Assembly (NCBI GenBank): GCA_017431825.1
Contig: JAFRKI010000012.1
Span: 1-48,160, forward strand
Origin: Erysipelotrichaceae bacterium
Lineage (GTDB): Bacteria > Bacillota_I > Bacilli_A > Erysipelotrichales > Erysipelotrichaceae
Reading direction: 5' to 3'
DNA: 48,160 nucleotides
The notes beneath the pieces were generated by a model that searched no databases, was not told where the DNA came from, and saw nothing but the letters and a program-made list of their open reading frames with translations. Every line of letters starts with the position of its first letter. The first letter of the stretch is position 1. Shown in pieces: positions 28,401-35,383 of this stretch. The translations under genes and the position numbers were made by a program.

Positions 28401-29569
28401 AAACCGTGACGGAACGGATAGGCTTCCACATGGCTTCCCTTGGTTAGTTCCTGTCTTAAGACGTTTCTTTCTTCCTTGTTGATGAGGGTCCCCTTTTCAA
28501 AAAGGATGCTTCCGTCTGTCTTGTACAGATCTTCGGCCAGGACATGCTTCTCGATACGGTCGATGACATTGAGTTTCTTCCTTAATTTATATCGGCCGGC
28601 AGCCGTCAGGTCGTACTTCTTCGCATCAAAGAACTTGGCATTCATGAGTGATGCGGCACCTTCGATGGTCGGTACTTCATCCTGCTTCTGGTTCTTGTGG
28701 ATCTCCAGCAGGGCTGATTCGGTAGAGGTCGTCTTATCGGCATGCAGGGTGTTGATGACTTCTTCATAAGCACCGAAGAATGCCGTATAGATGGCTTCAT
28801 AGATATTAAGGAATTCACGGTCGTCATTCTGATCGATCATGTCTTCGTTCACATCAAGACCTAAGGCCCTGATGAAAGTTCTGGCTCTGTTCACATCAAA
28901 GGCATCTTCCCCTCTTTCCACATTCAAAGAGAAGCCGATGGTCTTTAACAGGATCGTAGATAGGATCTTACGCTTCCTGTCGACGCTCATGTTCATGATA
29001 CGTCCCTGGGAAGCCTTCTTGTCGTCAGTCAGGAATTCCAGCCAGGTGCCCCTGGAAGGAATGAGCTCACCGGCATAGTTATCCTTACCGGTCTTATCAT
29101 CGGACTGGATATCGAAATAAGCACCCGGTGATCTTACGATCTGGGAAACGATTACTCTTTCGGCACCGTTGATGACAAAAGTGCCGGTAGGTGTCATCAT
29201 CGGGAAATCGCCTAAAAAGACTTCTTCCGGCTTGGTGATGATCTCACCGGTCTCTTCGTTATAGATCTCTAATTCGAGATTTGCGAACAAAGGAGCAGAG
29301 TAATTTATTTCACGGTACTTGCTTTCCGCGACGCTGTACTTCGGTTCGCGGAATTCATAACCAAGTAATTTGAGACGGATGTTACCGCCATAGTTCTGAA
29401 TCGGATAGATCTCTTCAAACACTTCTTTGATCCCCTCTTCGGTAAACCACTTGAAAGAGTCTGTTTGGATCTCTACCAGGTAAGGTAATTCCAGATTACC
29501 GCTTACCTTGGAGTAATCACGGCGAGTTGAGTGTTTGCCCGATTCAACAACATGATAAGTCTGTTTCAT
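25439..29569 (-). CDS. rpoB: RNA polymerase beta subunit, long form
   Basis: 1376 residues, noticeably longer than the ~1190 I recall for B. subtilis. Conserved landmarks: [20 protein letters not shown], the rifampicin region around [20 protein letters not shown], and [20 protein letters not shown] near the end. Extra length lies partly between [15 protein letters not shown] (about residue 318) and the [20 protein letters not shown] block (about 570), where roughly 120 residues are added, and partly in an acidic C-terminal extension. Residue 666, equivalent to E. coli His526, is Asn. The gene follows rsmC by 35 nt; the ribosome site is AAAGGA, fairly far from the ATG. Confidence 0.99.
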   Translation of the reverse strand: MKQTYHVVESGKHSTRRDYSKVSGNLELPYLVEIQTDSFKWFTEEGIKEVFEEIYPIQNYGGNIRLKLLGYEFREPKYSVAESKYREINYSAPLFANLELEIYNEETGEIITKPEEVFLGDFPMMTPTGTFVINGAERVIVSQIVRSPGAYFDIQSDDKTGKDNYAGELIPSRGTWLEFLTDDKKASQGRIMNMSVDRKRKILSTILLKTIGFSLNVERGEDAFDVNRARTFIRALGLDVNEDMIDQNDDREFLNIYEAIYTAFFGAYEEVINTLHADKTTSTESALLEIHKNQKQDEVPTIEGAASLMNAKFFDAKKYDLTAAGRYKLRKKLNVIDRIEKHVLAEDLYKTDGSILFEKGTLINKEERNVLRQELTKGSHVEAYPFRHGFSHPTAVEVDTKDRLALVGRILANDVDLKEYTFFTGTALTETDVKRLAREVKKVKVYSGITSRPVLLTNENIDAVLDYGQRFFILARLTDKHGDVLIDDEPAMPAYLPDHDSYVLMSDKESIIRERVARGEEITAWLVGSACQVVRICHPEDPNTVIKLVGIDPLNDKKCITISDMIAMYSYMLSLLDGVGSTDDIDMLGNRRIRTVGELIQNQFRIGLSRMEKAVKEKMSIMETENATPKLLTNNRPLAGAIKEFFSSSQLSQFMDQQNPLAELTNKRRISALGPGGLTRERAGFEVRDVHNSHYGRICPIETPEGQNIGLISYLTTYAKVNEYGFIQTPYRKVDKNGHVSDDYIYLSADDENDYIIAQANEVIDGRLVNDMVVARKAGETIMAKREEVELADVSPKQIVSVAAACIPFLENDDASRALMGANMQRQAVPLLNPHSPFVGTGIEAKIAKDAGTGVIAKESGTVTYTDSKTIVIISKDGEEHTYELEKFGRSNAGTCINQTPIVNNGDKVKAGDIIADGPSMDDGELALGQNVTIAFMTWHGYNYEDAIIMSERMVKDDVYTSIHIDEYSIEKRKTKLGDEEITRDIPNVQEGACRNLDSRGIVMVGAEVKEGDILVGKVTPKGQSDASPEEKLLLAIFGEKSHEVRDNSLRVPHGGAGIVQSVRTFKREDGYEMSPGVTEVIKVYVVQKRKISEGDKMAGRHGNKGVISKILPVEDMPFMPDGTPVDIMLNPFGVPSRMNIGQVLEIHLGMAAKALGVKFATPVFDGITNDELMEIMDEAKTSKDGKIILRDGKTGEEYDERISVGVMYMIKLAHMVDDKLHARATGPYSLVTQQPLGGKAQNGGQRFGEMEVWALEAYGAAHTLEEILTVKSDDINGRTKTYDAIIKGRTIPEPGIPESFNVLKNELQALAVDVRMLDSQGNEVTLAKSDEEDTGDTETRTILEIDTENLEIRDSLDDEISEETNEAVMGLDVEE

Positions 29570-29604
29570 TTATACGCCGTCCTTTCCTATTATTGTGTAG
29601 AAAA

Positions 29605-30195
29605 CTATTTGCGTGCCCGGATGACCTGATAACCCTTGGACTTATCCAGGACTTCAACGGTTCCAAAGAGCCGCCTGAGTTCTTCGATGCTGGACATCGC
29701 ACCCTGTTTCTTCTGAATGACTATATAAAACGATCCCCCGTCGCTAAGACACTCGTATGATTTCGCATAGAGATCGAATACGACAAGTTTACCCGCTCTA
29801 ACGGGCGGGTTAAGTATTATAGAATCAAACAATTTTTCCAGGGTAAGAATATTCTCGCACAGATGAACTCTGATTTCGGTCTTATTGTCAAGACCGTTTA
29901 TTTCGGCAAGTTCACAGGCTCTTGAATTGACGTCGACCAGATCCATTTCGATATCTTCATTAAAACGCTTGATGATGATGCCGATGGGACCGTAGCCGCA
30001 GCCAAGGTCAAGGACCTTACTGCCTAGTTTTCTCTTGTAAGTACTTTTGATCAGAAGATAGCTGCCGTAATCGACGTTATCCTTGGAGAATACGCCGTTA
30101 TCGGTAGTAAAGGTGAATTTCTCATTATCAAAGTAATAGTCAAAACTCTTCCTGTTGGAAACGAGTCCGCTATTATCAGTGTAATAATGAGTCAT
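29605..30195 (-). CDS. rsmC: Class I SAM methyltransferase, RsmC-like
   Basis: 196 residues. The SAM-binding motif I is VLDLGCGYGPIG (61-72) and the catalytic NPPVRAGK (129-136) matches the NPPxRxGK of RsmC/RlmG enzymes that make m2G in rRNA. Length is about half of E. coli RsmC, like the single-domain Firmicute YbxB. Its place between rplL and rpoB is the same as ybxB in B. subtilis. The start is ATG at 30193-30195; a TTG directly before it is an alternative. It begins 3 nt after the rplL stop without its own clear ribosome site, which suggests coupling. Confidence 0.88.
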   Translation of the reverse strand: MTHYYTDNSGLVSNRKSFDYYFDNEKFTFTTDNGVFSKDNVDYGSYLLIKSTYKRKLGSKVLDLGCGYGPIGIIIKRFNEDIEMDLVDVNSRACELAEINGLDNKTEIRVHLCENILTLEKLFDSIILNPPVRAGKLVVFDLYAKSYECLSDGGSFYIVIQKKQGAMSSIEELRRLFGTVEVLDKSKGYQVIRARK

Positions 30196-30198
30196 CAA

Positions 30199-30570
30199 TT
30201 ATTTAACGTCTACAGATGCTCCGGCATCTACCAGTTTCTTCTTGATTTCTTCTGCTTCTTCTACACTGATGTTTTCTTTAATAGGACTTGGACACTTATC
30301 AACTACACCCTTGGCTTCTACTAAGCCTAAGCCGGTGATTTCTTTAACGACCTTGATGACTGCGGTCTTGCTCTCGCCGAATGAAGTTAAGATAACAGAT
30401 ACTGAGCTTGGTCCTTCAGCTTCTGCTTCTGCAGGTGCAGCAGCAACGGCTACCGGTGCAGCTGCAGTTACGCCGAATTTCTCTTCAATAGCCTTAACTA
30501 AATCGTTAAGTTCAAGGATGCTGGCTCCTTCAAGATAAGCCAGAATATCTTCATGTTTAATGCTTGCCAT
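30199..30570 (-). CDS. rplL: 50S ribosomal protein L7/L12
   Basis: 123 residues: an N-terminal dimerisation domain ([17 protein letters not shown]), an Ala/Pro hinge ([17 protein letters not shown]) and the C-terminal factor-binding domain ([20 protein letters not shown] ... DAGASVDVK). It forms the mobile stalk that recruits elongation factors. GAAGGAG lies 7 nt ahead of the ATG; rplJ lies 2 nt upstream. Confidence 0.98.
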   Translation of the reverse strand: MASIKHEDILAYLEGASILELNDLVKAIEEKFGVTAAAPVAVAAAPAEAEAEGPSSVSVILTSFGESKTAVIKVVKEITGLGLVEAKGVVDKCPSPIKENISVEEAEEIKKKLVDAGASVDVK

Positions 30571-30572
30571 AA

Positions 30573-31247
30573 TTATTCTCCTTCTTTTTCTTCTGCTTTC
30601 TCAGCAGGCTTTTCAGCTTCTTCAGCTGCTGCTTCGGTCTTGGCCGGAGCTTCTTCTTTTGCGGCTTCTTCCTTAGGAGCCTCTTCCTTTGCTTCGGCTG
30701 CTGCCGGAGCTTCTTCCTTAGGCGCTTCTGCAGGAGCATCAGCTACCTTGAATTCACCGGATTCCTTGGCATCTGCCACTGCCTTGACGATGCAGGCAAA
30801 TGATCTGACCGGCGACTGTAAGCAACTCAGTAACATCGAGAGCATGCCGTCTCTGTTAGGCAGACTGGCCAGTTCCTTTAAGGTATCCAGGTCAACTTCC
30901 TTGCCTTCAACGATGCCGCTCTTCAGTACGAGTGCTTTGTGCTTCTTAGCGAAGTCTGACAGGATCCTTGCGGGTGCCGTTGCATCCTTGGAGAATGCCA
31001 TGGCATTAGGACCGGTAAGGAAATCCTTCAGTCCGTTGAATCCGCATTCGTCTACAGCTCTCTGCGCCATGGTGTTCTTATAAACCTTGAAGTCGACTGC
31101 TTCATTACGCAGGTTCCTTCTCAGCTCATTGACCTCGGCTACGCTAAGACCACGGTACTCGACGATGACAGTCGACTGTGAGTCCTTGATCTTGTCGGCG
31201 ATCTCGGCTACAGTGTTCTGTTTCGCACTTAATACTGCTTGATTCAT
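30573..31247 (-). CDS. rplJ: 50S ribosomal protein L10 with a long Ala/Glu/Lys tail
   Basis: 224 residues from [20 protein letters not shown]. The rRNA-binding domain has [20 protein letters not shown] and [12 protein letters not shown]; the helix that carries L12 dimers follows. Family members are usually ~165-175 residues; here residues ~170-224 form a low-complexity tail of repeated EAPKEEA/EEAPKEE units. A GTG six codons upstream keeps the frame open, but GAGGG sits directly before this ATG. A structured leader with an attenuator precedes the gene. rplK and rplA are not upstream as in B. subtilis. Confidence 0.97.
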   Translation of the reverse strand: MNQAVLSAKQNTVAEIADKIKDSQSTVIVEYRGLSVAEVNELRRNLRNEAVDFKVYKNTMAQRAVDECGFNGLKDFLTGPNAMAFSKDATAPARILSDFAKKHKALVLKSGIVEGKEVDLDTLKELASLPNRDGMLSMLLSCLQSPVRSFACIVKAVADAKESGEFKVADAPAEAPKEEAPAAAEAKEEAPKEEAAKEEAPAKTEAAAEEAEKPAEKAEEKEGE

Positions 31248-31381
31248 GTTCCCTCTTTCTAACACCTATATACACATAAATAAAACCTTTGTCCCATAGA
31301 CAAAGGTTAAAAATCATCTTCGATTCACCTCGGTAACATTATTAAGTCATACGACCGTTACTGTCTATGGTATATTGATGC
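31248..31381 (-). promoter_or_regulatory. L10 leader RNA with transcription attenuator
   Basis: The untranslated leader of rplJ has the Firmicute L10-leader plan. CCATAGACA (31370-31362) can pair with TGTCTATGG (31302-31294), enclosing an AGTAAC/GTTACC hairpin. The 3' arm of that pairing overlaps a terminator hairpin, AACCTTTGTC (31308-31299) with GACAAAGGTT (31293-31284), followed by TTATTT. The folds exclude each other. From what is known of this family, excess L10(L12)4 binds the leader and favours termination; the sequence here supports that mechanism. Confidence 0.88.
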
Positions 31382-31387
31382 CTATTA

Positions 31388-31415
31388 ATAATACCATATT
31401 TATGCGGTAAATCAA
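31388..31415 (-). promoter_or_regulatory. Promoter of the rplJ-rpoC operon
   Basis: TTGATT (31415-31410), 16-nt spacer, TATTAT (31393-31388) on the minus strand; initiation near 31381, just upstream of the L10 leader fold. Confidence 0.7.
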
Positions 31416-31421
31416 ACACTT

Positions 31422-31438
31422 TTTATCAATTTGATAAA
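31422..31438. repeat. Perfect 17-bp palindrome upstream of the rplJ promoter
   Basis: TTTATCAA-T-TTGATAAA, an 8-bp inverted repeat with a single central base, starting directly after the cupin stop codon and ending 6 nt before the -35 box of rplJ. It is too A/T-rich to be a good terminator and no T-run follows on either strand; an operator or binding site is possible. Confidence 0.5.
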
Positions 31439-31786
31439 CTATTTCAGCAGGATACAGGCCACTACCACTACGGTTTCATCGGTCTTATTGGTTATGGCAT
31501 GGTAATGTCCGTCCTCACAGATCGTGACATCGCCTTCTTGAAGCTGTATCTCCTCATCGTCATCGTAATATACAGGGTTGCCTTTCATGACGAAGAAATA
31601 CTCGGCTTCATTGTTGTGCTGATGCTTGCCGATACCGCAGCCCGGTTCCAGGGTAAGGGTCCCCAGCATCCTTGACTTGCCTAAGAGTTCTTCCTTTTCA
31701 AAGAGATTAGTTACCAGCACCTGGCCGTCGCCGTCACGCATGTGTTCTCTGATCTCGCTTCTGCATTCATTGCCTTTTCTTATCAT
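31439..31786 (-). CDS. Cupin-domain protein
   Basis: 115 residues from MIRKGNECRSEIREHMRDGD. The first cupin motif is GIGKHQHNNEAEYFFVMKG, with His55, His57 and Glu62 as likely metal ligands; the second is GDVTICEDGHYHAITN. Small single-domain cupins bind metals and act as isomerases, dioxygenases or sugar-binding proteins; the substrate cannot be named. GGAGG 8 nt ahead of this ATG is preferred over an upstream in-frame ATG at 31807. It is divergent from the Fe-alcohol dehydrogenase gene across a short promoter palindrome. Confidence 0.88.
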   Translation of the reverse strand: MIRKGNECRSEIREHMRDGDGQVLVTNLFEKEELLGKSRMLGTLTLEPGCGIGKHQHNNEAEYFFVMKGNPVYYDDDEEIQLQEGDVTICEDGHYHAITNKTDETVVVVACILLK

Positions 31787-31805
31787 ATATATGTCCTCCA
31801 AGTAC

Positions 31806-31825
31806 ATTTTAGCACATGCTATAAT
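31806..31825. promoter_or_regulatory. Near-palindromic divergent extended -10 promoters
   Basis: ATTTTAGCACATGCTATAAT reads as TGCTATAAT on the plus strand (extended -10, TG at 31817-31818, TATAAT at 31820-31825) and as TGCTAAAAT on the minus strand. The plus copy is well placed for the Fe-dependent dehydrogenase gene (GGAGGGG at 31835). The minus copy would start transcription almost at the cupin Shine-Dalgarno site, so it is less certain. Confidence 0.6.
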
Positions 31826-31844
31826 TTAAAAAACGGAGGGGTAT

Positions 31845-32927
31845 ATGATCGAGAGTAAAAAAACAAAGATTATCTTCGGTAACAATGTGATCCACGATAA
31901 TAAGGAACTGATAAATTCCCTTGGTAAAAGGTATCTGATTGTTACGGGCAAGCGCAGTGCCAAACTTTCCGGTGCCCTAGGCGATTTCCTGGATGCCATA
32001 AGAGGCAAGGACTATATCCTTTATGATGGCATAAGCGAGAATCCGAAAGTCGCTTCCGTGCTGGAAGCTGCTGAAGTCATCGATGAAGTCGACTGTGTCA
32101 TCGGTATCGGCGGCGGCTCGGTGCTGGATGCCGCCAAGGCCATTGCCTGCTTAGGCGCAAATAAAGCAGTTTCCGAAGAAGAGCTTTATAAACAGAAATG
32201 GGAAAATGACGGCCTGCCGCTGATCCTGATCGGTACGACAGCCGGTACGGGCTCGGAAGTCACCAAGGTCTCCGTCCTTTCCAAGGCCAACGGCCGCAAG
32301 AGCAGCATCCACAACGACCGTTTCTATCCGACTTATGCTTTGTGTGATCCTAAATATACCTATTCGATGAGTAAAGCTATTGCCATCTCAACCGGCGTCG
32401 ATGCCCTGACACACTGCAATGAAAGCTACTTCTCCAATAAGGCCAATGATGAATCAAGAGCTTATGCCCTTAAGGGTATAAGCTATCTGCTTCCGAATCT
32501 TATGAGGATAAAAGACGTTCTCAGCGACAAGGAAAAGGATGACATGTATCTGGGATCTCTTTACGGAGGACTGGCTATCGATATAACCGGTACGACCTTT
32601 GCGCATAACGTCGGCTATTACCTGACGGAGAACTTCCATCTTCCGCACGGTCTGGCCTGTGCCGTCTTCCAGGAAGATCTCTTTGATTTTGAAGAAGCCA
32701 ATAATAAGGAATACACCGAAGAGTTCTTCAAAGCCATCGGTATGAATAAAGACGAGTATGTGGAAGTCATTAATTCCCTGCTTCCGGAAATAAACGACAC
32801 GATCAGCGAAGAAACGCTGACTGAGATACTGCCGCGCTGGGCAGACAACAACTCCGTCAAAAACACCTACGGCAAGATGACCGTAGATGATATCGAAAGG
32901 ATACTGAGGAAACACTTCGTCAGATAA
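31845..32927 (+). CDS. Iron-containing alcohol dehydrogenase
   Basis: 360 residues of the Fe-ADH (group III) family. The nucleotide site is GIGGGSVLDAAKA (GGGS at 89-92). Likely metal ligands are Asp186, His190 (STGVDALTHCNE), His254 (FAHNVGYYL) and His268 (HLPHGLACAV). Members reduce aldehydes or ketones with NAD(P)H, for example butanol, lactaldehyde or 1,3-propanediol dehydrogenases; the substrate is unclear. GGAGGGG is 4 nt before the ATG. It ends at a bidirectional terminator and is the only gene of its transcript. Confidence 0.92.
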   Translation: MIESKKTKIIFGNNVIHDNKELINSLGKRYLIVTGKRSAKLSGALGDFLDAIRGKDYILYDGISENPKVASVLEAAEVIDEVDCVIGIGGGSVLDAAKAIACLGANKAVSEEELYKQKWENDGLPLILIGTTAGTGSEVTKVSVLSKANGRKSSIHNDRFYPTYALCDPKYTYSMSKAIAISTGVDALTHCNESYFSNKANDESRAYALKGISYLLPNLMRIKDVLSDKEKDDMYLGSLYGGLAIDITGTTFAHNVGYYLTENFHLPHGLACAVFQEDLFDFEEANNKEYTEEFFKAIGMNKDEYVEVINSLLPEINDTISEETLTEILPRWADNNSVKNTYGKMTVDDIERILRKHFVR

Positions 32928-32936
32928 TCAACCATA

Positions 32937-32968
32937 AATAAAAGCTCTCCTGCATGGAGGGCTTTTTT
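32937..32968. terminator. Bidirectional terminator between the two dehydrogenase genes
   Basis: AAAAGCTCTCC (32940-32950) pairs with GGAGGGCTTTT (32956-32966) across TGCAT, one wobble pair, flanked by A and T runs. It serves the convergent Fe-ADH (+) and MDR dehydrogenase (-) genes. Confidence 0.9.
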
Positions 32969-32986
32969 ATTATCTGATTAAGATCG

Positions 32987-34057
32987 TTAATCTTCTTTGA
33001 TCTCGTTGCCGTTTTCATCATCCCAAGGATGTAAAGCGATCTTGATAGCCTTACCGGCCTTACAGATAGCGATAGCTTCCGAGATCTTGCATAAAGGCAT
33101 CGTACAGGTGATGAAATCCTTGTAGTTGACTCTGCCGGAGAATACCAGATCCTGAGCAGTATCCTGAGCCAGGGCATCACCGCCCGTCTGTCCCATGATG
33201 GTGAGACCTTTGTAGTGGATGATATTGGAATCGATCTCGGTCATGGCTCCCTTGGCCACGCCGCCGAAGAAGGAAATGATGCCTCCCGGCTTACACATCT
33301 TAAGCGACTGCTGCTGAGAGATAGTCGAAGGATTGGCTACGATGACCTTATCGGCACCTCTGCCTCCGGTAAGCTTCAGCACTTCTTCGATCTGATCGGT
33401 CTTTGAACCGTCGATCTTGACATCGACACCGAACTTTTCGACTCCTTCAAGCCTTGCGGAAGAGATCTCGGTCATGATGACTCTTTTGGCTCCTCTGATC
33501 TTGGCGACCTTGGCATGCAGGCAGCCTAACGGTCCGGCACCGCAGATAAGCACGGTATCACGGAAGTTGACGTTGAGTCTTTGCTGACAGCCGTTTACGG
33601 AAAGCATCGGCTCGATAACACTGTAAGCTTCAAAGCCCAGTTCGTCAGGAAGCCTTACGACACCGCCTCTTTGTACGATGACTTCCGGGATCGGAATGTA
33701 CTGGGCAAAGCCGCCCTGCCTCATGACATATTCGTTTTTATTCAGACAGTAATTGGAATTTCCCGCACGGCATTCGGCACACTGACCGCAGGCTCTGGTC
33801 GCCCAGTAGATCACACGGTCGCCGGGTTTGAATTCGCCTTTATATTCAGGACCGACCTCCTTGATGATGCCGGCATGCTCATGTCCCCAGATATGCGGAT
33901 ACTTGCCAGGAAGTGAATCGGTGGTCAGGTTCCTGATATCGGAACCGCAAAGACCGACAGCCATGACTTTCATGATCATGCCACCCGGTTCGCATTTCGG
34001 ATAAGGGATATCCTCATAGCGAAGATCGTTTGGACCATACTGTAAGATTGCTTTCAT
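32987..34057 (-). CDS. Zinc-dependent MDR alcohol/polyol dehydrogenase
   Basis: 356 residues. Catalytic zinc ligands fit Cys37 (GLCGSD), His59-Glu60 (WGHEHAG) and Glu149 (SVIEPM). The structural zinc lobe is Cys90, Cys93, Cys96, Cys104 (RACGQCAECRAGNSNYC). The Rossmann loop is CGAGPLGCLHAK (172-183). The family includes sorbitol, xylitol, threonine and L-iditol dehydrogenases; the neighbouring RpiB-like isomerase points to a sugar or sugar-alcohol substrate. It has its own promoter and operator-like repeat. The C-terminus is acidic (DDENGNEIKED). Confidence 0.92.
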   Translation of the reverse strand: MKAILQYGPNDLRYEDIPYPKCEPGGMIMKVMAVGLCGSDIRNLTTDSLPGKYPHIWGHEHAGIIKEVGPEYKGEFKPGDRVIYWATRACGQCAECRAGNSNYCLNKNEYVMRQGGFAQYIPIPEVIVQRGGVVRLPDELGFEAYSVIEPMLSVNGCQQRLNVNFRDTVLICGAGPLGCLHAKVAKIRGAKRVIMTEISSARLEGVEKFGVDVKIDGSKTDQIEEVLKLTGGRGADKVIVANPSTISQQQSLKMCKPGGIISFFGGVAKGAMTEIDSNIIHYKGLTIMGQTGGDALAQDTAQDLVFSGRVNYKDFITCTMPLCKISEAIAICKAGKAIKIALHPWDDENGNEIKED

Positions 34058-34086
34058 ATTCTTTCTCCTTTTTGTTTTCCACCCTT

Positions 34087-34115
34087 AAAATACAACTATT
34101 GATACACAATAACAA
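34087..34115 (-). promoter_or_regulatory. Promoter with an operator-like inverted repeat for the MDR dehydrogenase
   Basis: TTGTTA (34115-34110) and TATTTT (34092-34087) are 17 nt apart on the minus strand. Within and beside the spacer lies TATTG-ATACA-CAATA (34097-34111), an inverted repeat well placed for a repressor. AAAAGGAG follows ahead of the ATG. Confidence 0.5.
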
Positions 34116-34136
34116 TGGTCAACACTGCAGATCGTA

Positions 34137-34586
34137 TTACCTGCCGTATTTCCTTTCCAATTCGATCACTTTCCTGACATGTTCCGACAGCTCTTTCGGA
34201 TACTCATAGGTGATCCATTCATCGATCAGTTCACAGGCCCGTTCGATGCCGGTGATGGCCGATCCGAACACTATTATCTGACAGGCTGATGAAGCGACGC
34301 TTTTCTCCAGTGCTTTGGAATCAAAAGCCATGGTTGCTCTGATGCCGGGAATCTTGTTGGCAGCTATCAGCATGCCGTTGCCGCCGCCGCAGATGAGTAT
34401 TCCTCTCTCGGCTTTTCCTACTGTGATCATCAGTCCGACTTCTTCCGCCGTATCGGCATAGAAAGAAGGCTTGTCATCGTATACTCCGCTGTCTATGACT
34501 TCGACGTTTTCCTTTGTTCTGAGATGTTCGATTATCTGTTTCTTATACGCAAACGATCCGCCGTCGCTGCCTACTGCTATCCTCAT
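34137..34586 (-). CDS. rpiB: RpiB/LacAB-family sugar-phosphate isomerase, variant active site
   Basis: 149 residues with the RpiB plan: MRIAVGSDGGSFAYKKQIIE and GILICGGGNGMLIAANKIPG. The catalytic Cys66 is kept (ICGGGNG; CGTGIG in most RpiB), and the downstream AANKIPGIRATMAFD is typical. The usual DHAG at the start is DGGS, so the His that helps open the sugar ring in RpiB is replaced. It may therefore act on a substrate other than ribose 5-phosphate (galactose-6-P, allose-6-P, erythrulose-4-P relatives exist). AAGGAG precedes the ATG. It lies 79 nt upstream of the MDR dehydrogenase. Confidence 0.8.
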   Translation of the reverse strand: MRIAVGSDGGSFAYKKQIIEHLRTKENVEVIDSGVYDDKPSFYADTAEEVGLMITVGKAERGILICGGGNGMLIAANKIPGIRATMAFDSKALEKSVASSACQIIVFGSAITGIERACELIDEWITYEYPKELSEHVRKVIELERKYGR

Positions 34587-34603
34587 GTCTATTCTCCTTC
34601 CTT

Positions 34604-34629
34604 ATAAAGAAAACTGACCGAAAGGTCAG
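34604..34629 (-). terminator. Terminator after ribU
   Basis: CTGACC (34629-34624) and GGTCAG (34619-34614) with a TTTC loop, followed by TTTTCTTTAT on the minus strand, 13 nt after the ribU stop. Confidence 0.85.
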
Positions 34630-34641
34630 CTGCTTTATGTA

Positions 34642-35241
34642 TCAGTCTTTCTTGCCGTTGATCAGCGGTGAGATCCTCTTGTATACCACAAAGGTGATAA
34701 GGCATACCGCAATGCCCTTGATGAGATTGAACGGTACCGTACAGAAGAGCACCAGCTTGAACAGCGAATCGATGCTTGGGATGATCTTGGCGCCTAAGCC
34801 GATGATGGCATCAAGCGGAAAGCCCATGAACTTCACATATGCCGGTATCAGCACATAATAGTTGATGACGGCGCTCGCAACGGCCAGGACGATGATGCCG
34901 ATGATCATGGACTTGATGGCACCCTTCTTGGTGTGTTCCTTCTTATAGATGACGGCTGCCGTTACGCATAAGGTACAGGACATCACGAAGTTGGAAGCCT
35001 CGCCCACAAAGGCGGTGGTGGTACCTTCGGATATGACATTGATGAGATTCTTGATGAGGCAGATCAGCACGGCTGCCCACGGGCCCATCGCAAATCCGCC
35101 GACAAGACACGGCACATCCGAGAATTCAAGCTTATAAAAACTAGGAGCGATCGGCAGCGGGAATTTGATGAACATCAGCACTCCGGCCAAGGCGCCTAGC
35201 ATAGCGATACTGACGATAAAACGAACTTTTGAATCTTTCAT
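34642..35241 (-). CDS. ribU: ECF transporter S component RibU (riboflavin uptake)
   Basis: 199 residues, about six hydrophobic segments. The signature KLEFSDVPCLVGGFAMGPWA around residues 37-56 is typical of RibU. It binds riboflavin in the membrane and needs the shared ECF ATPase/EcfT module, which is not in this window. An FMN riboswitch directly upstream supports the assignment. The Shine-Dalgarno site lies in the 3' arm of the riboswitch P1 stem. Single-gene transcript ending at a terminator. Confidence 0.93.
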   Translation of the reverse strand: MKDSKVRFIVSIAMLGALAGVLMFIKFPLPIAPSFYKLEFSDVPCLVGGFAMGPWAAVLICLIKNLINVISEGTTTAFVGEASNFVMSCTLCVTAAVIYKKEHTKKGAIKSMIIGIIVLAVASAVINYYVLIPAYVKFMGFPLDAIIGLGAKIIPSIDSLFKLVLFCTVPFNLIKGIAVCLITFVVYKRISPLINGKKD

Positions 35242-35347
35242 AATTTCCTCCCATCCAGACTATACTGTCGCCACTTGAATCGCACAAGTTCAGTTAACAC
35301 TCGCGGGGTATACCGCCGGTCGGGAATCGCACCCTGTCCTGAAAATC
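35242..35347 (-). promoter_or_regulatory. FMN riboswitch (RFN element) of ribU
   Basis: The minus strand carries the RFN core in order: CAGGACAGGGTGCGATTCCC, GACCGGCGGTATACCCCGCG, GTGCGATTC ... and CGACAGTATAGTCTGGATGG. P1 can form from GATTTTC (35347-35341) and GGAAATT just before the ATG, taking in part of GGGAGG, the ribU ribosome site. With no terminator between it and the ATG, FMN binding should block translation. One P2-P6 arm is short but all conserved blocks are present. Confidence 0.95.
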
Positions 35348-35354
35348 TAATTTA

Positions 35355-35383
35355 ATAATAAGATGATTGCCCTCACAATTCAA
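35355..35383 (-). promoter_or_regulatory. Promoter of ribU
   Basis: TTGAAT (35383-35378), 17-nt spacer, TATTAT (35360-35355) on the minus strand. The predicted first base (~35348) coincides with the start of riboswitch P1. The -35 box overlaps the stop region of the upstream sigma-factor gene. Confidence 0.75.

Noticed and set aside
31150..31320. Small frame starting in the L10 leader (GAGGTG ... ATGATTTTT)
   Set aside because: It runs through the attenuator and out of frame into rplJ; the leader fold explains the sequence better, and a leader peptide is not known for this family.
31439..35241. Metabolic island as a single operon or recent transfer
   Set aside because: Genes face both directions with their own promoters and terminators, and base use resembles the flanks; there is no mobile-element trace.
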